The notes beneath the pieces are model-generated. The model was not told the origin of the DNA. It worked only from the letters and a program-made list of their open reading frames with translations, and did no database searches. From positions 108,289 to 172,288 of the forward strand of contig SKCR01006523.1 in the NCBI GenBank assembly GCA_019454045.1: a stretch of DNA of 64,000 nt, written 5' to 3'. The stretch comes from Zanthoxylum bungeanum (Eukaryota; Streptophyta; Magnoliopsida; Sapindales; Rutaceae). Below, piece by piece: positions 23,227 through 34,447 of the stretch (its first letter is position 1; each line of letters starts with the position of its first letter). The position numbers and the translations under genes were made by a program.

Positions 23227-24960
23227 TGGAGAATTATCATGAAAGCCAAGCTTTCACCGATTGTATTATGGGAATGTCATTTCCAAGAAATGACATATCA
23301 TCATTATATGGGACAATCATTATCAGTGCGCTCCCAATAACCTCATTATATACACAAGAATCATTTTCGTTTTGAATTAAATCATATACCATTATGATTA
23401 CATCAAAATGCCGGTTCCAAGAAAGCAGTGCTTGCTTCAATCCATAAATGGATCGAATTAACTTACAAACCTTGTTTGCATGTTTTTGGTATGAAAAAAC
23501 CGTCAAGATGTTGTAAACATCCTCCAAAAGGTTTCCGTTTAAGGAAAGCGGTTTTGACGTTCAACTGCCATAATTCATAAATGAAACATGCAGCATTAGC
23601 AAACATTATCCAAATGGATTTAATCATGGCAACAATTAAGAGGTTTCATCGTAATTGACATGATGTTGATAACGATACCTTTTCGCTAAAAGCCTAGCTT
23701 TGTACGTTTGTATGTTGCCATCCATGTATGTCTTTCTTGAAGACTCATATAGTACCAATAGGCACAATGCCTTCCGGTACAAAAACCAGTTTCCAAACTT
23801 GGTTGGTTTACATGGAATCCATTTCAGACATCATGACACTTTGCCATAATAAGGAGTCGATACCTTGTATCACTTCCTCATACGTAGCTGATTCATCTTC
23901 CTCAATAAGATTGACATCTTCATGAGGTAAGATCAGAAACCCATACCTCCCAGGTTGTTTTCTGACTCTCTCCGACTTACGCGGTTCTTGTGTATTCGAA
24001 GATTATTGGTACAGTTTCATCCCTGATGAACTGTTTGTGTTCCATTAAGGAATCGGTGCCTGGAACAGTATTACTCTGATTTTCATTGAGTTTTACTTTC
24101 CTCCCACTTACCACTGCATATAGGAATTCCTCTTAGAAAAACCGCATGGAGAGCAACAATTACATTGTTCTCTTATGAGTTGTATAAGTACTATACTTTG
24201 GTTTCCCTAGGATAACCTAAAATAGGCACTTATCCGATTTGGGTTCTAGTTTGGTATCATCCAAACATATGCCCAGCATTCCCAAATGTTCAGGAATGAG
24301 AAAACACGGTTTCTTTCCTGTTCATATCTAATATGAAGTCTGTCCAACAGATTTTTATGGAACATTATTCAAAATAAGTATTGCACTGTTTAATGCATAT
24401 CCCTAGAAGGAAAATGGTATCTCAGAGCGACTCATCATTAACCTTACTATGTCCAACAAAGTTCGGTTTCTCTGTTCGGACACACCGTCAAATTGAGGTG
24501 TTCCGGGAGGAGTCCACTGTGAAAGAATACCATACTCTTTCAAATAGTCGAGAAACGTATTGCTTAAGTATTTTCCACCACGGTCTAACTGTGACGGTTT
24601 AATACTTTAGCCGGTCTGTCTGTCTACTTCGTGTCAAAACACTTTGAATTTATCAAAAGTTTTCGATTTTTGTTTCAAAAGAAACACATAACCATAACGC
24701 GATGCCACATCCGTAAAGGTTATGAAGTATTCATATCCACCTCTAGCCTAGCTAGATATGGGCCCACTTTCATCACTATGAACGAGGGCTAACAGATCGG
24801 TGGCACTTGTACTTTTACCAAGTAAAAGGTATTTTAGGCATCTTGCCTAATAAACTAGATTCGTAGACATCATTTGAATTAGAATCAAATCCGTCCTAGT
24901 ACCCACTTTTCGAAAGTGTGGATATACGAGTCTTGTTTAATATGTCCCATACAATAATGC
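23227..24960 (-). pseudogene. Decayed pol (integrase, RT) of element G
   Basis: The best-preserved RT of this group is open at 23237-23527 (minus). It carries MEDVYNILTVF, NKVCKLIRSIYGLKQA, SWNRHFD, a catalytic region IVPYNDDMSFLGNDIP and SVKAWLS. YNDD stands where copia RT has YVDD. The N-terminal RT blocks lie up to about 24000 and integrase traces at about 24440-24960, with the DGVSE-like block near 24450-24510. Stops and shifts outside the short frame rule out function. Confidence 0.82.
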
Positions 24961-25399
24961 CATTTTTAAGTCTCAACAGATTTATTCAATCTGAGCTATT
25001 TGTTTGTCATGTTATATGTTTGAGATTCATTTATATTCAAAATATAAATACTGTTATTCACATCTAATGTGTTTATCTCAATACAATCTTTATAAACAAA
25101 ACACTTAGTGTTATAGAATATAAAGGTATACCCGCAACGGGTTAAACTTAGATATAGAGATAATGTTTCTAGTCAAACTAGGTACATTATAACAATTTCA
25201 TAATTTAAGTACATGCCCAAAGGGTAGTTCCTAAACTTAGGATTCTAAGGTTAAAACAACGACTCTCGTCCTACTTTCGACTCGCAGGTAGATCTCAACT
25301 GAAGTCAGTCTCCTGCTAATCAGCAGATTCTGCACATCAGTACATATTTATGTACCATATCTAGTATCAAAAATCCAATTTTTGAAACTAATAGTGAAC

Positions 25400-26160
25400 A
25401 TGTTTATAACAAACATACTTGAAGTCGGAGCCTTGCCATGCCTTCACTTCCTTCATGTCTACCTTGTCCATATGGCAGTCACGCTTCAGTGACCCCATTT
25501 GCCACATTTTAGGCAGACATCTTGGGATATGTCATTTGTCTTCCCAGAAGACAATGACGATTTTGCATTTGCCCCTTTTAGAAGCTCTGGCTCTGCCTCC
25601 TAGAGCATAGCCATCAACTCTCCAAGAGTTTTCTCTTGGTTCATAATGAACCTGCCCCAGCTTTCGGGTAGAGACTATAAGATCAAATCTTTGGTAGTCT
25701 CGGCCACGTTGGTAATGCCCAACTAACCTAGCTGATCGATGTCAGCAATCATCTGCGACACCTAGTGCTCGACAGATGTACCCTCTGACATACGTGAGAG
25801 AAAGAGCTTCTTTTGCAATTGGTACTTCTAAGATCTAAGAATAGATCTATGAAGATCCTTTAATTTCAACATCATGGTATAAGAATCTAATCCTTAGTTT
25901 TGATGACAAAATTAAAGTGTCATTGCAGCAAGCATAAAAGATTGAGCACTAAAGTTATCATCACCATGACTCTTCCAAAGCTCATGCTCCACTATTTGCT
26001 CAACTTCGGGCTCAAGCCCAAGAGGTTTCTCTATCAAATATAATAACTTATCAGTTCCCAGGACTATCATGAGGCTCTATTCCCAATCTGAAAATTGGAG
26101 CCGTTTAAAGACATTTTCACCTAGGATTATGTTCTAAACGCTAAACTTTCAGTTATCTTG
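25400..26160 (-). pseudogene. Gag of element G, least damaged of the group
   Basis: Minus-strand reading gives DDNFSAQSFMLAAMT, then SRMSEGTSVEH...QMIADIDQLG, DLIL*SLPESWGRFIMN, KTLGELMAML and a zinc knuckle CLKCGKWGH whose following Trp codon has become a stop. These are standard copia gag blocks. It retains the roughly 180 bp (25631-25812) deleted in E, 1, 2 and 4. Several stops remain, so it is not translatable as a whole. Confidence 0.8.
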
Positions 26161-28282
26161 ATTTCAATAGTCCAATATCTAATCAACGATTTCGGGTACA
26201 ATCGAATATAATGATTACTATAGTCTAACTATATAATCAACTATAATTTTATTGGTTAAATTCAAATATATTGATTACTATAATCCAATTATATAATCAA
26301 CTATAAATGAAGTAGTTTGAATACAGTCCAATTGTTAATTTAAAATAACAATTAAATATTAGTCCAACTAATATATTTAAATAATGACGAAAAATGAAAT
26401 GAGCGCGTTTTGGCAAGTATCTAAACGAAATTGCAAATTTAATACTTGCCTCCCACTATTTTTTGGCGAGCCTCTAACCCTCTGTGGAGTACTCGGGAAA
26501 CCTAGTTTCCTAGTGGGATAGGATCCCGTTAAATAACACACAACCTTGACTTTGGCCAACAAGTTGTATGAAACTTAAATAGGTAGATCTCTAAGATCAA
26601 TTGGATCTCATCCAATTCCTAGATCCAGTAGGTGGACCTCCAAGTCCGAAACATACATACAATGTATATATGACAATATATCCAATATATTTTCCTAACA
26701 TTTTCCTCTGAATCAACTAAGCCTTGGCTTTGGCACAACAAGCTTAATGATTCCAGTTAAGCGGGACCCATTAACTTTGGAAAGCTTCGTAATCGATGTC
26801 GATGGACAAGAAGTGATCTTGACTTTGGCCAACAAATCACAACTTGGACAAGACATACGATATGGAACAAAGCCTTCATGATTCAAACACATCCGCGATG
26901 GACAAAGGTCTTGACTTTGGCCAACAAACCAGTGTCAATCTTGGATCTTGAGAATGAATCACTCAATGGAAGGAAAACGCTTAATATTTGTTGAGGGTTT
27001 TTCGCGTAATTGGAAACCAATTAATTATCTTTGATTAGGTCTCATCATACACCCTTAAACATGCATTCTAAAAGCATAATAAGGCGCGATAAATAAATTA
27101 ATAATGATATGCGGATGGATATGTAATACAATTTGTTCCTAGAACAAATATCTCCATTTTCTCTCTCCCGCTAGCACAAATCTTACTTCTACCCAATTAC
27201 ATAAAACTTCTAAAGAAACCTTATTTACATTGAGGGGAATAGGTGAGAAGAGAAATACAAATAGTCAAGAGGTAACAGGATGGACACGCAGGTTCAATTT
27301 AATAAATTCTAAATTTATTAAAACAATTTCCAAAATTACCCTCACCCATCTAATATCCATCTGATATACATTATTCATATATCACATCCATGTATTCACA
27401 CAAAGCATGTTATCAATCAATCTAATCCAATTAATTAATCTTTGATTAATGATCATCCAATGTTCAAACAACGATTTGATTTGCGCGAGTCCATCTCGTT
27501 TAAGAATAAGTACTCAAAGTACAAATTCTCGAATTACATCAAACTACAATATTAAATCCAATTTAATTTGTATTCAATACTAATTCTTTATTTAATTCCA
27601 AATTAAATAATTACACTTTATTAATGAGCCTTTGCGACAAAGATTCTAAATCTAATCTTAACGGGTCTCAAAGCCCAATTAACATCCAATGTCAATTTAA
27701 TTAAAGTCCAATGGGGTTTCAATTAATTTATAAGGCATGGACTTTGGCAACCAAAGCCCAATAAGGAATCACCATTTGCCACAAAATTAATTTTGGCCCA
27801 TTAGACCCAATTAAAATTTAAAGGCCCAATAATCATATTTGGACTTTATGGAAATGGTTTTAGGCCCAATTGGATCCAACCAATTATCCTAAACCAAACT
27901 TGGCCCAACCAAACCCATTAAGCCCAAATACAACATTTTAGCCCAATTCCAAATTAAGCCCAATTAATTAATCACAATTTCCAAATATCACAATTATTTA
28001 ATTAAAGTGTATAGCAATAATTAATTAGTTAAATTAATATTTCCAAAACACCAATTACACTAATTAATCATGCTTTATTATTATCAATTCATGTCCAACA
28101 TAATGGAAGCAAAATCAATCCCAACATGCTCTATTTGGTCACGGCAATATGGATATTTTTCATTAATTTTGATTTCAATCAAATTAAATCACAAATCAAT
28201 ATATCCAAGCATTTCAAACACATACAATGGTATCACAGCAAAAATTGAGCATGAAATTGAATTTAGTAACCCACAGGTCCCA
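26161..28282 (-). other. Long leader of element G
   Basis: Has the AT-rich dyad repeats (26161-26370), the four CTTTGGCC/CTTTGGCA motifs (about 26548-26570, 26724-26748, 26814-26838, 26906-26928) and GGCCCAA-rich sequence. I see no convincing coding frame. Confidence 0.72.
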
Positions 28283-28307
28283 GGATCGGAATCTGGCTCT
28301 GATACCA
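28283..28307 (-). other. Extended primer binding site of element G
   Basis: Element-sense TGGTATCAGAGCC (28295-28307) is the exact plant initiator tRNA-Met site. The match to the tRNA 3' end continues for about 25 nt with two mismatches. Confidence 0.88.
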
Positions 28308-28308
28308 T

Positions 28309-30291
28309 TGTTAGGTTTCTAAGGTCAAACCAAGATCAAATTAAGCAAGAAATCATGTGAATACGCAAAGTAAAGTAGCGGAAATTACTCACTTTGATCG
28401 GCTAAGTGGATGTAGGAGATAACAAAATTCCAAGCCTTTGTGTTGTGCTCCAAGCTCTCCTTTGATGTATGTTGAGCTTCCAAGCTTCCAATCTTTGTCT
28501 CTTGAATTCCAAACTCAAGGGTTAGTGTCCCTAACACCTTAGAATGACTCCTTGGATGTGCTAACACCTTTGATTTTGAAGCAAAATCAAGAAGCAAATG
28601 AGCCCTAGGCTCACGGCATTAGGAGAGAAAAATGAAGGCCAAGTTTCGGCCATAGAGAAGAAAAATAGAAGTATTTTTTTTTGTTTTGGTAAATTTTGGT
28701 TTCTAAAACAATTACCACACTTTTTCAAAAGTCAAACTCAATTTTTGGTATATGCTTTTCCAAAAAGCAAAAATAAAGTGTTGGAGGGAAAAATGCATTT
28801 AAAGCCTCCAACCACTTCCATCACCAAATTGACACTTGATGGACAAGTGATGTGACTTGAGTTGTGACTTATGATGTGACTTGTGGGCCCCACTTTAATT
28901 CAAAATCCAAGTGGGCCCGCAAACATATTCCGGGCTTGGGTTCGTTAATTACGAATTAACGAATTTCCGTTGCGACATAATTAAATCAAATTTAATTAAA
29001 TTATTATGCCTAGCAAAATTACTATTCATGTCGCTAGCGAATTAATTCTAAATTAACTCGTTCGCCCGAATTAAAATCCAATTTTAATTCCATAATGAAA
29101 TCTAATTTCATTTAATATATCGAATATATATTTAATCGATTAATTCCGAATTAATCGTTCTCTCTCTTTTATTTGAATTTTATCCCAGATAAATTCTTTT
29201 CGTAATTAATCATAGATTAATTTTCTCTCTCTTCTAGTTAATCCCAGATTAATTATGTTCGAGTCATACGTCATCGATGAATCTTCGGGAAGCGACCCAT
29301 GAGATCCATTAATATGTTGGCAGTAAATCCGGTCATCGCAGTATCCGAATACGTGCGTACCACGTTCTTACCGATTTACAAGACATGGTTGGCTTCTAGC
29401 AAAGCACCGTGCCTACCCAATTCTCCAGAAATATTCTTTTAAGGAATATGTAATCTGTGTCAGGCGTAGTACACATAGTATTGCGTATAACGATCCAGTA
29501 TCAAATGTCACATGCTAGAACTGGGGCTGGAATTGTGTCTGCCCCGTACGAAGCACATATCAGATCTCTGGTAACTAGTCTCTATAATCAGATAAACATG
29601 ACCTAGTCATATTATCCCGATGACTGCAGTACTTAAGAATACTAGTTTTGTATCCTACGTGATCATCATCTTCATATGACTGAAGTGATACTTCCATCTT
29701 GACATCACACCTAATACACTATGATTCTCAATATACCCAGAAGAGGCGTACATAGAACCTGTTAATGCCCCGAACGACCAAAACCAAAGCATATTGATTA
29801 TCGCAAGTATTGGCGATGCAAGTCTCAGGTTAAGACCAAATACACCTACCCTGATTCGGACTCCCATAGACACATTGGCATACTTCCAATGGGATTCTGA
29901 GGGGTCTATCCATAGCGAAGCTGTTCCCGTACCATCGGTAAACACAACCTCCAATTACACTTGCATGAGTATCCAATACCCAAATATATTAGAACTATGC
30001 CGTTATGCTCCCATAACACGCACAAGTGCAATACTACTCTATTCCACATTATCGATGTCCAATCTCGATAATACTATGACTAGGGATATTTTAATGATTA
30101 AACCTTAGTGGATTAATATTGTCTCATATCTTATTAATTCATAAAACTAATCATATAGACTTTTATCATTTATATATCCCGGTAATCCAATTACAATGAT
30201 AAAAGAGCAATTTCCTTTGTCACATAGTTAATTTGTACAACAACATCATGTTCTGTACAATAGTGATGATATGGGTCATAATTGTCCAATA
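28309..30291 (-). repeat. Element G 5' LTR
   Basis: 1983 bp, starting TGTTAGGTTTCTAAGG and ending GTCCAATA (CA terminus changed to TA) in plus reading. The outer half is clearly related to family-A LTRs, including the conserved AGTCTCAGGTTAAGACC block at 29820-29836. The inner 600 bp is diverged. Confidence 0.88.
28941..29252. repeat. Dyad array in element G LTR
   Basis: Arms include TTCGTTAATT (28941-28950, perfect 10 bp, centre ACG), GAATTAAAAT (29068-29077, perfect 10 bp), TGAAAT (29096-29101), CGATTAATT (29137-29145, centre CCG), GAATTTTATC (29175-29184, one-base bulge) and TTAATC (29238-29243). Centres are 3 bp throughout. Confidence 0.85.
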
Positions 30292-30665
30292 TTAATCATG
30301 CATATATGAGTATTTCCTGATTGGCACGTGGGGTTGTATCCCAAGTATAGACTGCACTACAGTCCATTCGGATTCGGCTACGGAATTTATGTATGGGTTT
30401 CCATCCGATATACCGCAAGCGATAATAACATACATGATCATCAATGTATTGTAAACGGACATAAAAAAAATAGACATGAAAACATATAACAATGCATATA
30501 CGATAATCATCAACATGAACAAAAAAGAAACAAAATAATACGAAATAATAAAACAACAATAAAAAGAATAAATAGATATAAAAAAATGGATAAATAACGA
30601 AATACCAAAGAAAGAAATAATGTGACCAAAATTTGGACGTCTTTGATGTAGGACTTCGTATACCC

Positions 30666-30690
30666 GGCTGGACGTATTTCATGTCCAGCC
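30666..30690. repeat. Perfect 8-bp hairpin
   Basis: GGCTGGAC (30666-30673) and GTCCAGCC (30683-30690) flank a 9-base loop. No T-run follows, so it is not a simple terminator. ATGCATGC, itself palindromic, is adjacent. Confidence 0.75.
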
Positions 30691-30814
30691 ATGCATGCAG
30701 CGTCCGAAACTATGAAAATAAATATGGTAAGGGTGCCCTCAGGTTTTACCTTTTAAGTTTCTTTCTCAGAAGTGCGTTAGGCCGTCGCCAGAAGGATCGA
30801 AGCTTGGTTTCGAG

Positions 30815-31135
30815 GTTTTCTGTTTCTGATTGTTGGTTTGCTGTTTCTGGTTGCTGTTTTGCTATTTTTTGTTGCTGTTTTGCTGTTTCTGGTTGTTGTC
30901 TTGCTGTTTTCTGGTTGCTATTTTGCTATTTTTCTGGTTGTTATTTTTCTATTTTTCTCGTTGCTGGTTGGTTGTTTTTTTATGGTTGTTTGGTTGTTTT
31001 TTTTAGTTTCTGGTTGTTTTTTTTGGCGCTGTTTTGGTTGTTTTTAGGCGCTGTTTTGGTTTTTTTTTTGGCGCTGTTTCTAGTTGTTGTTTTCGGTGAT
31101 TCTCTCTGTTTTTGTTTGTTGTTTTTTCGGTGGTG
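30815..31135. repeat. T/G-rich degenerate tandem repeat
   Basis: Irregular units of about 18-30 bp resemble GGTTGCTGTTTTGCTATTT, drifting to TGGTTGTTTTTTTT and GGCGCTGTTTT. The plus strand is nearly purine-free over long runs. Confidence 0.75.
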
Positions 31136-31655
31136 TTGTCTCAAAGAAGAAGAAAAAGCCTCTAGGGTTGCCGTCCAAGAGAAGAATAAGAGCCCCCTCT
31201 TTTGTGTCAAGATTTGGTCCATTTTATAATGATTTGAAGGGATCTCCAAATAAGGAAACAAATCATGGAAATTTGGGAGATATATTCTCAAATTATTTTG
31301 AGAATAAAATCTCATAAATTTGGTGATGAGAAGATCTCAAATCTTGTTAAATTGGTAAGGATGGGATCCCAAAATCTCATTAAATTGGAAAGTGTTGATG
31401 AGGGGATTTGGAAGTGGATTGCATGGGCCGATTGCATGGGGTCCTGGGCCGAGGATGGGGCTGATAGGCCGAGGTTATGGTTTGTAGCAGAAGCTGACTG
31501 AGCGAATCTGAGGCTGGCTAGTGAGTTCGAATCCGATGAGGGGATAATTTTGGAGGTTTTCCTTCCTTCCGGCATTCATTTTTCGCAACTTCCGTAACTT
31601 TCCGGGTAGTGCCTCCATACGAGGCTCATCATCGGGCTCATGCAAAAATACAGTG

Positions 31656-31931
31656 TCTACAAGTAGATAGACCCACTAGTCTCCCGATTCATTTGATATG
31701 TGAGGGTTCATTTTGTTTGAGATTGTCTCAATTTATCATACAAATACTTGACCTACCCTATAGCGGCACTTATTTGTGAGATGATAGATATCTGTGGTAT
31801 AGTAATTCTCTTAGGTTTCTAATTCGTTATTCATGGTTCATCCATCATGTTTAAATTTATGCCAAAATTGTTTGATAGTTTTGATATACAATGAATGAAT
31901 ATTAAGTGCATGTTTATTTTATTTTTTAGCC
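31656..31931 (+). other. Upstream region of element D
   Basis: Ends with GTTTATTTTATTTTTTAGCC just before the gag ATG, which resembles a pyrimidine tract plus AG acceptor. No primer site is found, so the LTR boundary is uncertain. Part may be LTR, because D's 3' LTR is cut before the matching segment. Confidence 0.4.
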
Positions 31932-32176
31932 ATGGTTTCTCAAATTATTTCCATACATTCAAATGATAAATTAACGGGAGAAAACTATGTTAAGTGGAAA
32001 AGTAACATGAACATTATCCTGGTCTATGAAGACCTAAAGTTTATCCCAACGAAGGAGTTTCCTCCCAAACCGAATAGAAATGCTAGCCAAGCTATGCGTG
32101 ATGCCTACCAGAAATGGATCGCTGCTAATGAGAAGTCCCGCTGCTACTTGCTAGCAGGGATGTCCGAGATTCTTGA
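31932..32176 (+). pseudogene. Element D gag, N-terminal part
   Basis: Starts MVSQIISIHSNDKLTGENYV, then KWKSNMNIILVYEDL, SQAMRDAYQKWIAANEKSRC and YLLAGMSEIL. These are the N-terminal copia gag blocks, with LTGENYVKWK as the family hallmark. The ATG is the natural start. The frame runs into element C after residue 81, and codons beyond 32176 are C's LTR. Joined across the duplication, the same frame resumes at 49722. Confidence 0.88.
32172..32176. repeat. Target-site duplication CTTGA, left copy
   Basis: CTTGA precedes C's left LTR start TATTGGGG (mutated TGTTGGGG). It is repeated at 49722-49726 after CTCTAACA, and removing one copy restores the D gag frame. Confidence 0.93.
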
Positions 32177-33330
32177 TATTGGGGTTTTGGACGATAGGTT
32201 CAGCGGAAGCGCGGTTTAGGTGAAATCGTAATTTTTAAACTTTTTCAAATTACCGAATAAATTATTCAATATCTAATATGAATAATTTATTCATATTTCA
32301 CCTATTTATTCAATATCAAATAGTGACATAAATATGAATGAAACGTTGCGAAACTTTTACGAAAAATATTTTACCGCAAAATGACACAAAATGCTTTTTT
32401 GACCGAACCAACCACCCGACACTTATGGGGACTGCCCAGGTCAGCCCCAATAGTGTCAGGACAGTTCATGGGCTGTCCGAACAGTGACAGATTCACCGTT
32501 TGGACAGCCGTCACCCGGTTGACTAAAATCCACCCGGTAACGCCGTTTTTGGCCGTTTTCGCTTATTTCAACTCCGAAACACTTTCCGGCAATTGTTCCA
32601 ACTCCAAAAAAACATCCATTCCATTCATATGACATCAAATTCATCACAAAATTTCCAATTTTACAGAATCTGATCTGGAAACCAAAATTCTAATTTTCAT
32701 ACTTTAAATCCAAATTTTCAAGATTAATCTAATTAATCATAACACCAACCAAAGTCACCACATATGAACAACCCAAGAAAAATTCTAGGTGTCACAAGAG
32801 TGGTCATAAAACTCTAGAATAGCAACTCATCAACAAATGATTAAATTGGAAACTAATTACAATAATTACTTCCAAATACACCTCACACATGCATATAAGC
32901 TTCCAATTCAACCTCCACAACTAAAAGCCCTAAATTTCAGAATTTGAAGGAACCCTAGAACATTTCTAAATCATCAAGAAACAAGAAATCAAATTTCCAA
33001 GCTTAGGGTTTTGAAGACTTACCTTAAATCTCCCAAATCCTTAGTCTTTTTCATGATTTTCCTTCATTTTCTTTATGGATTTATCAAACAAAGTTGGAAA
33101 CCCATTTTTCTTTGAACTTTCGACAATGGAGAATCTTAAAAGAAGATGAAAACAATTTTCCCTTTTTGTTTCCTTTGTGACCGAATTTTTGGGGATTATT
33201 TGGTCATTTTGTATTTTTAATTTCATTAAATTAAAAAAGCAAACAAGATAAGCTTAAAGGTGGACAAATCATATATGAACATCTAAGCTTAATAAAGTCA
33301 TGCCATTGAACCAATAATAATTGGACAAAA
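32177..33330 (-). repeat. Element C 3' LTR, left part
   Basis: Aligns with 47173-48334. The LTR terminus is mutated to TATTGGGG. The match stops at GGACAAAA where element 2 begins; the intact copy reads GGACAAAAAATCATAAT at 48327-48343. Confidence 0.9.
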
Positions 33331-34447
33331 TTTTAGCTAAGGTCCCAAGATCATAAACAAGCACGAAATATGTGCGAATACAAATCAACGAAGTTGTGGA
33401 ATACTGACATCGATCGGTTGAGTGACGCTTTGACGAACAAAATCAACTTTATGCCCTTGTAGCAACTCACGTCAGTGACTGTCACAGCTCACTGGTTTTG
33501 GCTCGGTTTTGGTCCTTATTCAAGCTCCAAGCTTCGTCGAACGATTCCCGGCTCATGGGTGGACTTCCCTATCACCTTCGCATGTCTCTCGGAGTGCTAG
33601 CTCTTGATGATTTTGCCACAAAACCATCACACTTTGCTTCCCATTTCTTCTTGACACTCGGCAGTGGGCTGCCTAAAACCAGAAGAAATTTTGCCCTCCA
33701 TGGGCGTGAGATGTAGAGAGAAAGAGAGAAAAGAAATTGTGTTGAATTAATTGGAAAAGTGTATCTAATACACTATATATTTTCCAAAAATAAATAAGTG
33801 ATTTACCACTTTTTGGCTTCCAAAAAGTCAAATGGTAAAGATTTCCAACAACTCCAACAACTACCATCAATCAATCACATCAATCAATCAAGTGTCACAT
33901 CACTCAAAGTGACATGATTTGACGCTTGATGTGACTAACGATTTGACGCTTGATGTGACTTGCGTGCCGTACTCGAATTCGAAATTGGAATGCGCTCACA
34001 AACACTCGGGTTCGCTAATTCCAAATTAAGGAATTTTCCATTGCGATGTAATTAAATGATTACGCCTAGCGAAGTCACTTTTTACGTCGCTAACGAATTA
34101 ATTCTAAAGTAACTCGTTCGCCGAATTAAAATCTAATTTTAATTCCGCGTCGAAATCCAATTTCGTTTAATATATCGAATATATTAATTTACCGATTAAT
34201 TCCAAATTAATCGTTATCTCTCTTTAATTGATATTTTATCCCAGATAAAATATCTCCACAATTAATCCCAGATTAATTTTCTCTCTCTTCTTATTAATCC
34301 CAGATAATTAAAAGTACGAGTCATACGTCATCGGTGAATCTTCTGGAAGCGACCCATGAGATCCCCGAATATGTTGGCAGTAAATTCAGTCGTCGAAACT
34401 ATCCGAACACGTAAGTACCTCGTACTACGTTTATACCGATTTACAAG
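33331..34447 (-). repeat. Element 2 3' LTR, truncated
   Basis: Matches 39535-40650 of the right LTR and stops at TTTACAAG. There the sequence jumps to CTTTCACCAATTTT of the RT region. CAAG is present at both breakpoints, which suggests a microhomology-mediated deletion. It retains the dyad array (about 34012-34317). Confidence 0.88.

Larger units (their letters stand above)
22992..30291 (-). mobile_element. Element G: copia element related to family A, 3' end missing
   Basis: Minus-strand element with its 5' LTR (28309-30291), canonical primer site, leader, gag and pol up to the region between RT and RNase H. The polypurine tract and the 3' (left) LTR are missing; the left edge joins the gypsy RT at about 22991. 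It differs from family A by its LTR ends (TGTTAGGTTTCTAAGG), a fuller gag and a standard primer site. Confidence 0.85.
30292..31655. other. Unassigned block, possibly a retrotransposon LTR remnant
   Basis: It holds, in order, an A-rich stretch (about 30460-30600), a hairpin (30666-30690), a T/G-rich degenerate repeat (30815-31135) and a G-rich segment with repeated GGGCCGA/GGCCGAGG (31425-31475). It ends near GCAAAAATACAGTGTCTACA, which could be an LTR terminus. Open frames here are low-complexity and I do not call them genes. It may belong to the Tat-type remnant, but nothing proves it. Confidence 0.4.

Noticed and set aside
30633..31229. 198-codon hydrophobic, Cys- and Phe-rich frame
   Set aside because: It is a translation of the T/G-rich repeat. 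Overlapping frames are open too, and the composition follows the repeat rather than a protein family.
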